DNA from: Pyxidicoccus parkwaysis
Lineage (GTDB): Bacteria; Myxococcota; Myxococcia; Myxococcales; Myxococcaceae
Length of the DNA: 64,000 nt
Assembly: GCF_017301735.1 (NCBI RefSeq)
Contig: NZ_CP071090.1
Span: forward strand, 11,515,001-11,579,000
Direction of reading: 5' to 3'
Shown: piece after piece, positions 50,681 through 58,266 of the stretch
How the letters are laid out: every line of letters starts with the position of its first letter
Position numbering within the stretch: position 1 is the first letter of the stretch
Made by a program: the position numbers and the translations under genes
Notes under the pieces: model-generated
Databases searched by the model: none
Told to the model about the DNA's origin: nothing
The model's input: the letters and a program-made list of their open reading frames with translations, nothing else

Positions 50681-51799
50681 ATGGCAGCGAAGGAAAACGG
50701 CGTCCTCATCAACGGGCTGAGCCCGGTGACGAGCGAGAGCGAAGGCACCGTGGTGGGGTTCCCGGACGTGTGCCTGACGCCGGGGCCCAATGGCCCGATG
50801 CCGGTGCCGTACACCAACGTCGCCAAGAGCGAGGACCTGAAGGACGGCTCGAAGACGGTCACCATCAACGGAGCGCCGGTGTGCCTCTCCAACTCGCAGC
50901 TCGCGACGTCCACCGGGAACGAGGCGGGCACCGCCGGTGGCGGCGTTTCCTCTGGGAAGACGAAGGGGCCCGCCTTCCCGCTCAACTACTCCTTCGACGT
51001 GAAGATTGAAGGGAAGCCCGTGGTGCGGAACATGGACCCGTTCTCGCTCAACGGCTGGAACACCGCGCCGTTCCCCATCATGCAGTCGCAGACTTCACGC
51101 CCTGTCGCTCAACGTGTCGAGGAGCGGGACGTGTTACGGCCCGTGGAACGGTGCCCGTACTGCAAGAAGGAGAAGCACCCCTTCGACACGAAAGGGCGCG
51201 TCGGAGGGAACCTCGGCAGCTCCGCGACGCTCGGGCGGAACATGCTGGAGGGGCGCGAGCTATCGTCACACCCGTGGTACGCGGGCCCATTCTCCCTCGC
51301 CGCGCACCATCTCATCTGCCTGGAAGCGCTTGAGAGTGAGTTCTGGGCACGTATCTGTGTGCTCCTCGGCTACCACCCGGACCGGAAGCAGAATGGAGTC
51401 TTCCTTCCGATGAAGATGGCTCGTGCATGTGAGCTACACGTCGCTGTGCATCGTGGCAACCACGCCGAGGGCTACGCATTCGACATCCACTTGCCGTACC
51501 CACGTGCCGTAATGAAGAAGCTCCAGGAGGTTGAGGGCCTCCTGAAGCGTGGCGCGTTCTGCGCTGACCCCGATGCGCTCGTTCGCAAGCTCGACAAGAT
51601 CAGCGCGGAGGTTTTGGAGAAGGTGGCGCGCTTCCTCTGGACGCTCACTCGGGACGGACTCGACTATGCGCCGGGAGGAAGGGGCTGCTCGGGGCTCAGA
51701 AGCATCCGGCAGAAGCCCAGCCCGATACCGTGTCCACAGGAGAGACGTCACACTCGCGAGCGTCCCTTGGCGAAGCGCTCTCTTCGCGTTGGAGAATGA
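50681..51799 (+). CDS. PAAR-like (DUF4150) effector with C-terminal AHH nuclease domain
   Basis: Protein of 372 residues from the ATG at 50681, after the strong site GGGGGGAG. Residues 1-125 are a PAAR-like DUF4150 domain (GLSPVTSESEGTVVGFPDVC, LTPGPNGPMPVPYTNVAKSE, KTVTINGAPVCLSNSQLATS), which caps the tip of a type VI secretion spike. A linker follows, then CPYCKKEKHPF and the nuclease motif AHH at 208-210 in LAAHHLICLEALESEFW, with HVAVHRGNHAEGYAFDIHLP later: the AHH branch of the HNH/endonuclease VII toxins. It should cut DNA or RNA in a rival cell. The immunity gene overlaps its stop in an ATGA. No type VI structural genes are in the window. Confidence 0.88.
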   Translation: MAAKENGVLINGLSPVTSESEGTVVGFPDVCLTPGPNGPMPVPYTNVAKSEDLKDGSKTVTINGAPVCLSNSQLATSTGNEAGTAGGGVSSGKTKGPAFPLNYSFDVKIEGKPVVRNMDPFSLNGWNTAPFPIMQSQTSRPVAQRVEERDVLRPVERCPYCKKEKHPFDTKGRVGGNLGSSATLGRNMLEGRELSSHPWYAGPFSLAAHHLICLEALESEFWARICVLLGYHPDRKQNGVFLPMKMARACELHVAVHRGNHAEGYAFDIHLPYPRAVMKKLQEVEGLLKRGAFCADPDALVRKLDKISAEVLEKVARFLWTLTRDGLDYAPGGRGCSGLRSIRQKPSPIPCPQERRHTRERPLAKRSLRVGE

Positions 51800-52389
51800 G
51801 CACGATGCAGACCGAGTACTTCATCATCGAGTCCGCGCCGAACAACAATCACCCGCTCCTCCAATGGGACGAAGAGGCATTGGAGTTTGGGAGGCCGGAG
51901 CCGATTGCCAGAGGTGAGCCGGTGCGGTTGCGGTTAGGCAAACCAGTGCCGCGGAACCCGGTGATGGCGGACCACCACAGTCTGCCGCAGCCGGTGTTCT
52001 CCAGCAGGATCGTAGAGGTGCTGGAGCCGTTGGACCTCTACGGCGTCCAGCTCGTGCCGGCGGACGTGAAGGTGAATGAGGGCGACGTTCGGCGCTTCTG
52101 GGTGCTGCACGTATACAATGAGGTCCCTTGCGTCGACCGGCAACGGTCGGTTCTGTCCATTGATGACGACGACGGGCGAGTCCTGGGAATTGACGCGCTG
52201 GTACTGGATGAGCGCGTACTGGAGCGCATCCCGCTGGAGCAGCGTCTCCTGTTCGTCCTCGAGGAATCCATCTCTACGTACGTCTTCCACCGCGCCGTGG
52301 TGGACCGGGTGATGAGCCTAACGCCTGCGCCGCAGGGCTTGTGCTTCATCCCCGTGCTGGACTGGAACGACTCTGCCTCATTCCGTTGA
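51796..52389 (+). CDS. Imm11-family (DUF1629) immunity protein
   Basis: Protein of 197 residues from the ATG at 51796, overlapping the effector stop. The pattern is typical of the Imm11/DUF1629 family: VMADHHSLPQPVFSSRIVEV, VQLVPADVKV, RFWVLHVYNEVPCVDRQRSV, DDGRVLGIDALVLDERVLER and RLLFVLEESISTYVFH. No signal peptide, as expected for a cytoplasmic immunity protein that blocks a nuclease. It should protect the producer against the AHH toxin. Confidence 0.88.
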   Translation: MSTMQTEYFIIESAPNNNHPLLQWDEEALEFGRPEPIARGEPVRLRLGKPVPRNPVMADHHSLPQPVFSSRIVEVLEPLDLYGVQLVPADVKVNEGDVRRFWVLHVYNEVPCVDRQRSVLSIDDDDGRVLGIDALVLDERVLERIPLEQRLLFVLEESISTYVFHRAVVDRVMSLTPAPQGLCFIPVLDWNDSASFR

Positions 52390-52437
52390 GCAGCCCGTTC
52401 GCTAACAGCGGCACATCTCATGTCGGTGCGGTACAAG

Positions 52438-52467
52438 GGCCCGCCTCTGCTTATGCCGAGGCGGGCC
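52438..52467. terminator. Hairpin between convergent genes, probably bidirectional
   Basis: GGCCCGCCTC, a ten-base loop, then GAGGCGGGCC form a perfect 10-bp stem between the stops of the immunity gene and the convergent LOR gene. There is no T-run. Confidence 0.55.
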
Positions 52468-52485
52468 AGAGGGACTGGCGGGGCC

Positions 52486-53109
52486 TCACCCTCCGGACTG
52501 GCGGCCCTCAATCGCGCACAGGAGCACCGCGGCGGCGATGCCCAGGCGGCGGTCCAGCAGGCCGCGGGTGTCGACGGAGTAGTCCAAGTCAATCTTCTGG
52601 ATGAAGGGGTTGAAGCGCTGGGTGAAGGTGAGCACGGGCGTGCCGCCCATGTTGCCGCTGAAGGTCTGCGGAATCAGGTTGGTGAGGAAGCGGCGGACGA
52701 GCGCCATCACCATGCTGTCCTCCTGAATCTTGCCGATCTCCTGGTCATTCGTATCCAGGATGAGCCACTCGTCGCGGAGGATGGAGCGCAGGCCCTTGCG
52801 GCGCAGCGCGCCCACGCGCTGACCGGTGGCCGCGTCGGTGACGTCGTAGGTGGCGCCGAAGTCGAGGATGCTGCGCGCCTTGATGGTGAGCAGCTCGTCC
52901 TGCATGTCCTCGGCGCCGTAGATGCGCAGGTCCTCCTTCAGCTTGAAGGCCTTCATCTTCGAGTAGAAGGCGACGTTGCCCGCCTCGTCGTAGATGTGGA
53001 ACGCGCCGCCGAACAGCTTGAAGAACTGACGGCGAATCATGTAGCGGCTCTGGCCGAAGCGGCCGCGAGCCAGCTCACTGCGGGAGCGGGGAGTCATTGA
53101 AGTAGACAT
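52486..53109 (-). CDS. LOR (LURP-one-related, scramblase-like) protein
   Basis: Protein of 207 residues. MIRRQFFKLFGGAFHIYDEA, GNVAFYSKMKAFKLKEDLRI, ELLTIKARSILDFGATYDVT and GQRVGALRRKGLRSILRDEW follow the pattern of the LURP-one-related/scramblase family, a 12-stranded barrel around a central helix. The C-terminal piece GLLDRRLGIAAAVLLCAIEG could be the central helix or a membrane segment. Bacterial members have no clear role. It lies 66 bases after the response-regulator gene in the same direction and may be the last gene of the RegB/RegA-type operon. Confidence 0.85.
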   Translation of the reverse strand: MSTSMTPRSRSELARGRFGQSRYMIRRQFFKLFGGAFHIYDEAGNVAFYSKMKAFKLKEDLRIYGAEDMQDELLTIKARSILDFGATYDVTDAATGQRVGALRRKGLRSILRDEWLILDTNDQEIGKIQEDSMVMALVRRFLTNLIPQTFSGNMGGTPVLTFTQRFNPFIQKIDLDYSVDTRGLLDRRLGIAAAVLLCAIEGRQSGG

Positions 53110-53175
53110 GACGCCTCACCTACCCCGAAGCGGGGTCACACGGCCAGGGGGCGGCGTCACCCCATGCACGGGGGT

Positions 53176-53724
53176 TCAGCGGGAGGGCGGGTATTTCTGA
53201 AGCTTCCGCTGTAGCGAGCGCCGGTGGATGCCGAGCTTCCGCGCGGCCTCGGAGATGTTGCCGCCGGAGTCGGCGAGGACTCGATTGATGTGCTCCCACT
53301 CGGCGCGCGCGAGGGAGGGCGCCTCGAAGCTCTCGGGAGCGGCGACGGAGGGCTCACCGGAGGCGCGGGCGAAGGCGGCGAGGAGGTCATCCACGTCGGC
53401 GGGCTTGGGGAGGTAGTTCACCGCGCCCAGGCGGATGGCGTCCACGGTGGTGGCGATGCTGCCGTAGCCGGTGAGGACGACGATGCGCGTGGAGGCGTCC
53501 ACGGCGAGGAGGTCTCTCACCACCTCCAGGCCACTGCGGCCGGGCATGCGCAGGTCCACGACGGCGTACTCGGGAGACTCGCGGCGCGCGGCGGCGAGCG
53601 CGCTGTCGTAGTCCCCGGCGGTGGTGACGTCCCAGCCCCGCTCGCGGAAGGCACGGGCCAGACGCTCGCGCAGCGTGGCGTCGTCATCCACGAGGAGCAG
53701 GCTCGGGTGGTGCGCGGTGGTCAT
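53176..53724 (-). CDS. RegA/PrrA-type response regulator
   Basis: Protein of 182 residues from the ATG at 53724. Receiver domain: LLLVDDDATLRERLARAFRE, AVVDLRMPGRSGLEVVRDL with the phosphoacceptor Asp, VVLTGYGSIATTVDAIRLGA and NYLPKPADVDDLL. The output is a Fis-type helix-turn-helix (EHINRVLADSGGNISEAARK, LGIHRRSLQRKLQKYPP). This short receiver plus Fis plan and the residues around the Asp mark the RegA/PrrA/ActR/RoxR group of global redox regulators. The partner kinase is upstream; two micro-ORFs lie between them. Confidence 0.9.
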   Translation of the reverse strand: MTTAHHPSLLLVDDDATLRERLARAFRERGWDVTTAGDYDSALAAARRESPEYAVVDLRMPGRSGLEVVRDLLAVDASTRIVVLTGYGSIATTVDAIRLGAVNYLPKPADVDDLLAAFARASGEPSVAAPESFEAPSLARAEWEHINRVLADSGGNISEAARKLGIHRRSLQRKLQKYPPSR

Positions 53725-53810
53725 GGCGTGGCCTCCGCGAGCGGCTGTGGGGTGCCCCCGTGCATCGTGAGCATGTCGCGGGCGCAGCATGGGCGATGAC
53801 TGGCGCTCAT
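53721..53810 (-). CDS. Micro-ORF B between kinase and regulator genes (29 codons)
   Basis: Starts at 53810 and ends in an ATGA overlap with the regulator start. Ending QPLAEATP is coded by a copy of the kinase's own 3' end (GCGGAGG then seven bases and ATGA). The peptide has three Cys (PCCA, and none later) and no known similarity. Probably a relay of translation rather than a working protein. Confidence 0.4.
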   Translation of the reverse strand: MSASHRPCCARDMLTMHGGTPQPLAEATP

Positions 53811-53923
53811 GGGGCCACCTCCGCGAGTGCCGTACTCCGTGCCGCGAGCATGACGTAGGTGCCGCTACATGGACCGGCGCACCGGCTCATCGCGCGGACG
53901 GTGGCCGGGCTCGCCGTGCTCAT
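53807..53923 (-). CDS. Micro-ORF A between kinase and regulator genes (38 codons)
   Basis: Starts at 53923 in an ATGA overlap with the kinase stop and ends in an ATGA overlap with micro-ORF B. Its ending TALAEVAP mirrors the kinase ending ARAAEVAP, both coded by GCGGAGGT...CCATGA. No known similarity. Confidence 0.4.
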   Translation of the reverse strand: MSTASPATVRAMSRCAGPCSGTYVMLAARSTALAEVAP

Positions 53924-55242
53924 GGCGCTACCTCCGCCGCCCGGGCTCCACCCCCCACGGGAAGGGCGAGGCTCGCGGTGGTGCCCTGGCCCGGCGTCGA
54001 GCGCAGCTCCAGCGAGCCGCCGAGCTGCTCCGCCAGCGTGCGCGCGAGGAACAGGCCCAGGCCCATCCCTTCACCCGGTGCCTTCGTCGTGAAGAATGGC
54101 TCACCCGCCCGAGCGAGCACCTCGGCCGGCATGCCCGGTCCGCCGTCGCGCACCTCCAGCCTCGCGCTGGCCTGTACCGCGTGGACGCGCAGCTCCACGG
54201 GCTTCGGCTCGGGCGTGGCCTGGAGCGCGTTCTTCACCAGCCCTCGCAGCACCCGGGCCAGCGCGCGCGGCGGGCCATGGACCTCCCAGGCGCTCAGCTC
54301 GGCGGGGACGTCCACGCGCACCCTCGTGGCGCCGGGCAACTCCGCCAGCGTGTCCTCCACCAGCCTTCCCAGCGCAATCGCGTGGAAGGGCTCGCCGGTG
54401 GTCTGCCCTGCGTCCGCGGACATCTGCACCAGCACGTCGCGGCAGCGGTCCACCTGCTGGCGGATGAGGCGCAAATCCTCTCGCACGGACTCGGAGGTGC
54501 CGGAGGCGGCCAGCGCGCGCTCCACCTCCTTCGCCACCACGGCGATGGTGGACAGCGGCGTGGACAACTCGTGCGCCGCGCCCGCGGCCAGCGTGGCCAG
54601 CGATGCCACCTTCTCCCGCCGCGCGTGCAGGGCTCGCGCCTGGGCCAATTCCTGCTCACGTGCACCGAGGGCCCGCGTGACACGCTGGACGAAGTAGACG
54701 ATGAAGCCCGCGGCCACCGCGAAGGCGACCCACATGCCATTGATGTGCAGCCGCATCAGCTCGGCATGGTCCGGCCGGGGCAGCCCCACCGGCAGCTCCA
54801 CGCCCTGAATCACGAACAGCGAGCCGAACGCCGCGAGCGTGAAGCCCAACAGACCCCACGTCCACCGCGCGGGCAGCAGCACCGTGCCCAGCGCCACGTT
54901 CACCAGGTACAGCGTGGTGAAGGGGTTGTGCGTGCCGCCGCTGAGGGCCAGCAGGCCGGTGAGCACCAGCGTGTCCCACAGCATCAGCTTGCCGATGGTG
55001 CCCTCCGTCACCCGCCTCGCGCGGTTCAGCCACGCGCGCACGGACAGGTTGGTGACGGCCTCCAGTCCCAGCAGCGCCGCGAGCACCGGCACGGGCATCG
55101 CCAGCTCCAGCCCGTACGCCGCCACGGCGATGACCACCGCCTGACCGAGCAGCACGCCCCAACGCAGGCGCAGCAGCCACTCCAGGTTGATGCGCGTCCG
55201 CGAGTCGGGCTCGGGCAAGGGGGCGTCAGGCTCGGGCTTCAT
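53920..55242 (-). CDS. RegB/PrrB-type redox-sensing histidine kinase
   Basis: Protein of 440 residues from the ATG at 55242. Six membrane segments are likely in residues 15-210 (WGVLLGQAVVIAVAAYGLEL, LPARWTWGLLGFTLAAFGSL and others). The loop SGGTHNPFTTLYLVNVALG is the RegB quinone-site signature GGxxNPF. H-box: AAGAAHELSTPLSTIAVVAK; 43 residues after the His is Cys in QQVDRCRDVLVQMS, which fits the position of the redox-active Cys of RegB. HATPase: LVKNALQATPEPKPVELR, GMGLGLFLARTLAEQLGGS. It should sense the redox state of the quinone pool and pass phosphate to the downstream regulator. Confidence 0.9.
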   Translation of the reverse strand: MKPEPDAPLPEPDSRTRINLEWLLRLRWGVLLGQAVVIAVAAYGLELAMPVPVLAALLGLEAVTNLSVRAWLNRARRVTEGTIGKLMLWDTLVLTGLLALSGGTHNPFTTLYLVNVALGTVLLPARWTWGLLGFTLAAFGSLFVIQGVELPVGLPRPDHAELMRLHINGMWVAFAVAAGFIVYFVQRVTRALGAREQELAQARALHARREKVASLATLAAGAAHELSTPLSTIAVVAKEVERALAASGTSESVREDLRLIRQQVDRCRDVLVQMSADAGQTTGEPFHAIALGRLVEDTLAELPGATRVRVDVPAELSAWEVHGPPRALARVLRGLVKNALQATPEPKPVELRVHAVQASARLEVRDGGPGMPAEVLARAGEPFFTTKAPGEGMGLGLFLARTLAEQLGGSLELRSTPGQGTTASLALPVGGGARAAEVAP

Positions 55243-55604
55243 GGCGCGGCGGAAAGGAGCTCCGGGTTGAGGCACGCTCGCGAGTCAGCCTCGCGAGGCG
55301 TGCTGAATGGATGCATGTCCGCGAGACAGGCTCGCGAGGGGCGCTGAGTCGATGCACGTCCACGAGACAGGCTCGCGAGGGGCACCTGGATTGAAACACG
55401 TCCGCGCGACCGGCTCGCGAGGGGCACCTGGATTGATGCACGTCCGCGAGGGGGGCCCGCAAGGGGTACACGGCGCGAGGCGCGCGCGAGAGGTCTCGCA
55501 GAAGCAGGCAGGCGGTTCGATGCGCCCCCGCGAGGCGACTGCAGGGCGGGCAGGCAGGTGGATGCGCTCGATGGGACTGGCCAGGAAGCGCACGCGGATG
55601 TCAT
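55239..55604 (-). CDS. Linking ORF with 14-residue repeats, upstream of the kinase gene
   Basis: Frame of 121 residues that opens in an ATGA overlap with the lipoprotein stop (55601) and closes in an ATGA overlap with the kinase start (55242). Residues about 50-105 are repeats such as PLASRSRGRVSIQV and PLASLSRGRASTQR, from a 41-42 bp DNA repeat. The composition (Arg, Ser, Ala, Pro) is unlike a folded protein. It might be translated only to carry ribosomes across the array. Confidence 0.4.
   Translation of the reverse strand: MTSACASWPVPSSASTCLPALQSPRGGASNRLPASARPLARASRRVPLAGPPRGRASIQVPLASRSRGRVSIQVPLASLSRGRASTQRPSRACLADMHPFSTPREADSRACLNPELLSAAP
55285..55455. repeat. 41-42 bp tandem repeat, about four copies
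   Basis: The phrase CTCGCGAGGGGC recurs at 55331, 55372 and 55414, with a partial TCGCGAGGCG at about 55290, giving periods of 41, 41 and 42 bp. The G/C-rich units contain the palindrome CTCGCGAG. Located inside the linking ORF. Confidence 0.8.
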
Positions 55605-56344
55605 GGCGCCGCTGCCCGCACCGACGCGGAGCGGGCCACGTTGCCGAGCAGGTCCACACGCGAGGGCGGCTCCTGCGCGCTCACGCCATCCAGCCACGTG
55701 TCCCACGCCAGCGTGAAGATGAGCGTGGCACGCGGCTGCTCCTCCGACAGCGTCAGCGAGTCCAGCAACACGTCCACGGACGAGTGCCCCGCGCTGGTGG
55801 CATCGAACGTCCGAGCCTCGCCGTCCGCCGGAGACAGCGTGCCGCGCACGTGCAGGCTGCTGCCCACCATGTCCATGGGCTCCGCGCTGTCCACCGCCGA
55901 GTCCAGGCCCTGCGCATCCTCGTCCGCCGGCTCGAAGGTGAGCCGTGCGCGGCAGTAGCGCCCCGGCGGAGGATGCAGCACGCCCAGCTCCGTCACGTCT
56001 CCATCCGCGCCATCCAGGCCAATGACATGCGGCGTACCGAGCCGCCGGGGACTGGAGCTGGAGTGCGCCCACGCGGTGCTCACCGGTGACAGCTCGCGCA
56101 GCAGGCGCAGCCACCCGGCCTCCTCACACGGCAGCAGTTCCACGCTGCCCAACGTGACGAGCGCCCGGCTGAAGGCCGCGCGAGTGCCCTGTGCATTGAC
56201 GAGCGTGCGCGGCCCTCCGGCCTCCACGCCAGGCCGGGCGCGCGCGGTGGTGACGCCGAGGCTCAGCTCCATTCCCTCCACACGCTCCCCACCACCGCAG
56301 GCGGCAAGAGAGAGAAGGGCGGCGCCGAGGACGAAGGGCTTCAT
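55601..56344 (-). CDS. Hypothetical lipoprotein of the redox operon
   Basis: Protein of 247 residues; the ATG at 56344 gives MKPFVLGAALLSLAACGGG, a clear lipoprotein signal (an ATG at 56359 is also possible). The body is beta-rich: ALVTLGSVELLPCEEAGWLR, RYCRARLTFEPADEDAQG, DMVGSSLHVRGTLSPADG and LIFTLAWDTWLDGV. Two Cys (LLPCEE, RYCRAR) may pair. The outline is like other small periplasmic metal- or partner-binding lipoproteins, but I cannot name a family. It lies four bases after the outer-membrane protein gene. Confidence 0.6.
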   Translation of the reverse strand: MKPFVLGAALLSLAACGGGERVEGMELSLGVTTARARPGVEAGGPRTLVNAQGTRAAFSRALVTLGSVELLPCEEAGWLRLLRELSPVSTAWAHSSSSPRRLGTPHVIGLDGADGDVTELGVLHPPPGRYCRARLTFEPADEDAQGLDSAVDSAEPMDMVGSSLHVRGTLSPADGEARTFDATSAGHSSVDVLLDSLTLSEEQPRATLIFTLAWDTWLDGVSAQEPPSRVDLLGNVARSASVRAAAP

Positions 56345-56348
56345 GCGC

Positions 56349-57263
56349 TCACAGGTCATACGCGGCGGACATCATCGCGATGGGAGTGGGGGACACGCGG
56401 CCGTGCAGTTGGTTGAAGAAGGGCACGCGCACGCCGGCGGAGAGGACCACGTCCGTCGCCGGGCTGAAGAGAAAGTCGGGCGACGCGTAGCCGATGACGC
56501 CACCGCCGTCCTCCTCCTTCTCGCCGTTGATGTCCGCGGCCTTTTCGAATCGTCCATCCAGCCCCAGCCGCACCGCCCAGCGCGCGGACGGCTGGTACTG
56601 CGCGGCCAGCGTGGTGCGCACGGACGCGCCCGCGCGGAAGCCCTGGATGCCGCGCGTGGGGAGGAAGCCCGTGGCGCTGGCCACGAAGGACCACTCGCCC
56701 CGGAAGTGCTGGTACGCCACGCCGAACAGCGGGTCCACCGAGCCGCTGCCGAGCTGCGCGTCCAGGCCCAATTCCGTCCCATCCTTCGCGTGCAGCACCG
56801 GAGACGTGGGCAGCTTCACCCCGGCCAGCACGCTGAAGAGGTGGTCCGCGGAGAAGGCCTTGTCCTGGAAGAGGAAGGCCTTGGCGCTGACCTCCAAATC
56901 TCCCACGCCCCAGCCGCGCTCGCGGGCGAGGCTCACGTCGCGCACCTCGCGGGCCTGGAGGGGGAGGGTGGCCGCGAGGAAGAGCCACGGCAGCGGCGCA
57001 TACGCGGCGGCCACGTCCATGCGGGCCTCGCGCAGGCGCTGGGCATTCACGTTGTCCTCGCCCACGGTGTGGCCCCACGCGCGCAGCGTGGTGGACAGGC
57101 GCAGGCGGCCGGAGAACGGCTGCTCCGTGCCCATGGAGGTGAGCGTCGGGTCCCCGCAGGCGCAGGTGGCGCACGCCCAGGCAGGGGCACCGGGCACCAG
57201 CAGCACCGCGCTGGCGAGGACGAGGGTGACGGCGAGAGTGGGTCTCACGGCGCTTCGCACCAT
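56349..57263 (-). CDS. Outer-membrane barrel-like protein with CxxCxCG motif
   Basis: Protein of 304 residues from the ATG at 57263; signal peptide ends near PAWA. Immediately after comes CATCACGDPTLTSMG, a Cys cluster that could bind a metal, then beta-barrel strands (GRLRLSTTLRAWGHTV, AYAPLPWLFLAATLPLQ, FSVLAGVKLPTSPVLHA, SVRTTLAAQYQPSARWA) and a final AMMSAAYDL. The family is known to me only as putative transporters of unknown substrate. First gene of the six-junction operon leading to the RegB/RegA-type pair; redox or metal signalling would fit but is not shown. Confidence 0.75.
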   Translation of the reverse strand: MVRSAVRPTLAVTLVLASAVLLVPGAPAWACATCACGDPTLTSMGTEQPFSGRLRLSTTLRAWGHTVGEDNVNAQRLREARMDVAAAYAPLPWLFLAATLPLQAREVRDVSLARERGWGVGDLEVSAKAFLFQDKAFSADHLFSVLAGVKLPTSPVLHAKDGTELGLDAQLGSGSVDPLFGVAYQHFRGEWSFVASATGFLPTRGIQGFRAGASVRTTLAAQYQPSARWAVRLGLDGRFEKAADINGEKEEDGGGVIGYASPDFLFSPATDVVLSAGVRVPFFNQLHGRVSPTPIAMMSAAYDL

Positions 57264-57456
57264 ACGTACCCGGGGGCGAGCGGGCGTGCGGCGAGTTGTC
57301 GCAGCGGAGACAGGCGGACGGGGAGCGTGTCCTACCGTCGGAGAGCAGACAGGCGGCCGGGCGCCCGCTGTACCGCCGGAATTCATGGCCACCTTGAGAA
57401 TGACTTCCGCCCGCCTGCGTTGAGGGGGTTGGGAGGAGGGATACAGGGAGGACGTC

Positions 57457-57897
57457 ATGGGCCTGCTAGCGCCGCTGGGCCGGCTGCTCTTTTCGGCCAT
57501 CTTCATCACCAGTGGCTTGAACCACTTCTTCCAGCTCCAGGCGATGACGGCCTATGCGCAGTCCGCGGGCGTTCCGGAGCCGCGCACGGCGGTGCTGGCC
57601 TCGGGCGTGGCGCTGGTGCTGGGCGGCCTCATGGTGCTGCTGGGCCTGTTCGCGCGACTGGGGGCGGCGGCCATCGCCGTCTTCCTCGTGGCCGCGGCCT
57701 TCATGGTCCACAAGTTCTGGCTCGTCACGGACCCGATGCAGGCGCAGAACCAGCTCATCCACTTCATGAAGAACCTCTCCATGGCGGGAGGCGCGCTCTT
57801 CATCGTGTACTTCGGCTCGGGGCCCTACAGCCTGCGCAGCCGCAAGGCGGAGCCGGGGCTCGGCGGCGGACGGCTGGGCATGCCGCTGCGGCACTGA
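57457..57897 (+). CDS. DoxX-family membrane protein
   Basis: Protein of 146 residues with four membrane segments: LLFSAIFITSGLNHF, VALVLGGLMVLLGLFARLG, AAIAVFLVAAAFMVHKFWL and NLSMAGGALFIVYFGSGPYS. GLNHF and the NQLIHFMKNLSMAGGAL stretch are typical of the DoxX/DoxD group. Members are linked to redox metabolism in membranes. Divergent from the outer-membrane protein gene. Confidence 0.9.
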   Translation: MGLLAPLGRLLFSAIFITSGLNHFFQLQAMTAYAQSAGVPEPRTAVLASGVALVLGGLMVLLGLFARLGAAAIAVFLVAAAFMVHKFWLVTDPMQAQNQLIHFMKNLSMAGGALFIVYFGSGPYSLRSRKAEPGLGGGRLGMPLRH

Positions 57898-57907
57898 GTG
57901 GCGAGCG

Positions 57908-58225
57908 CTACGTCGACGACGGTGTGGCCGGCGCGCTTGAAGGCGGCGCGTCGGGCACCCAGGGGATGTGCGAGGCGGCCTCGGGGAGGTTGTGCTTCAG
58001 CTTGTCGCAGGGCACCGCCACCAGCGCGAAGTTGAAGTCCGAGCCGAGCTGGCGCAGGAAGCACGTCTCCGTGCGCGGGTCGATGAGGTAGCTGAACCCT
58101 CCACCCACGTCGATGATGGAGAAGCGGCCCTGCGCCTGCAGGTTGGCCTCGGACACCTGCGTGTGTGGGGGGATGCAGCCCGTTGCGGCGAGCATGGCGG
58201 CGGCGGAGAGGAGCAGTGAGCGCAT
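57908..58225 (-). CDS. Small hypothetical lipoprotein
   Basis: Protein of 105 residues with signal LLLSAAAMLAATGC (Cys17). The body is IDVGGGFSYLIDPRTETCFL, LVAVPCDKLKHNLPEAASHI and a Pro-rich tail. Two Cys may pair. Family not recognised. It converges on the DoxX gene with ten bases between stops. Confidence 0.65.
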   Translation of the reverse strand: MRSLLLSAAAMLAATGCIPPHTQVSEANLQAQGRFSIIDVGGGFSYLIDPRTETCFLRQLGSDFNFALVAVPCDKLKHNLPEAASHIPWVPDAPPSSAPATPSST

Positions 58226-58266
58226 GGGCGCTCACGCTATACCCTCCGCCTGCTCCGAGGCACGGC

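Noticed and set aside
50091..52389. Prophage
   Set aside because: Only a broken terminase end is seen, with no capsid, tail, integrase or lysis genes. The neighbouring effector is of the type VI kind.
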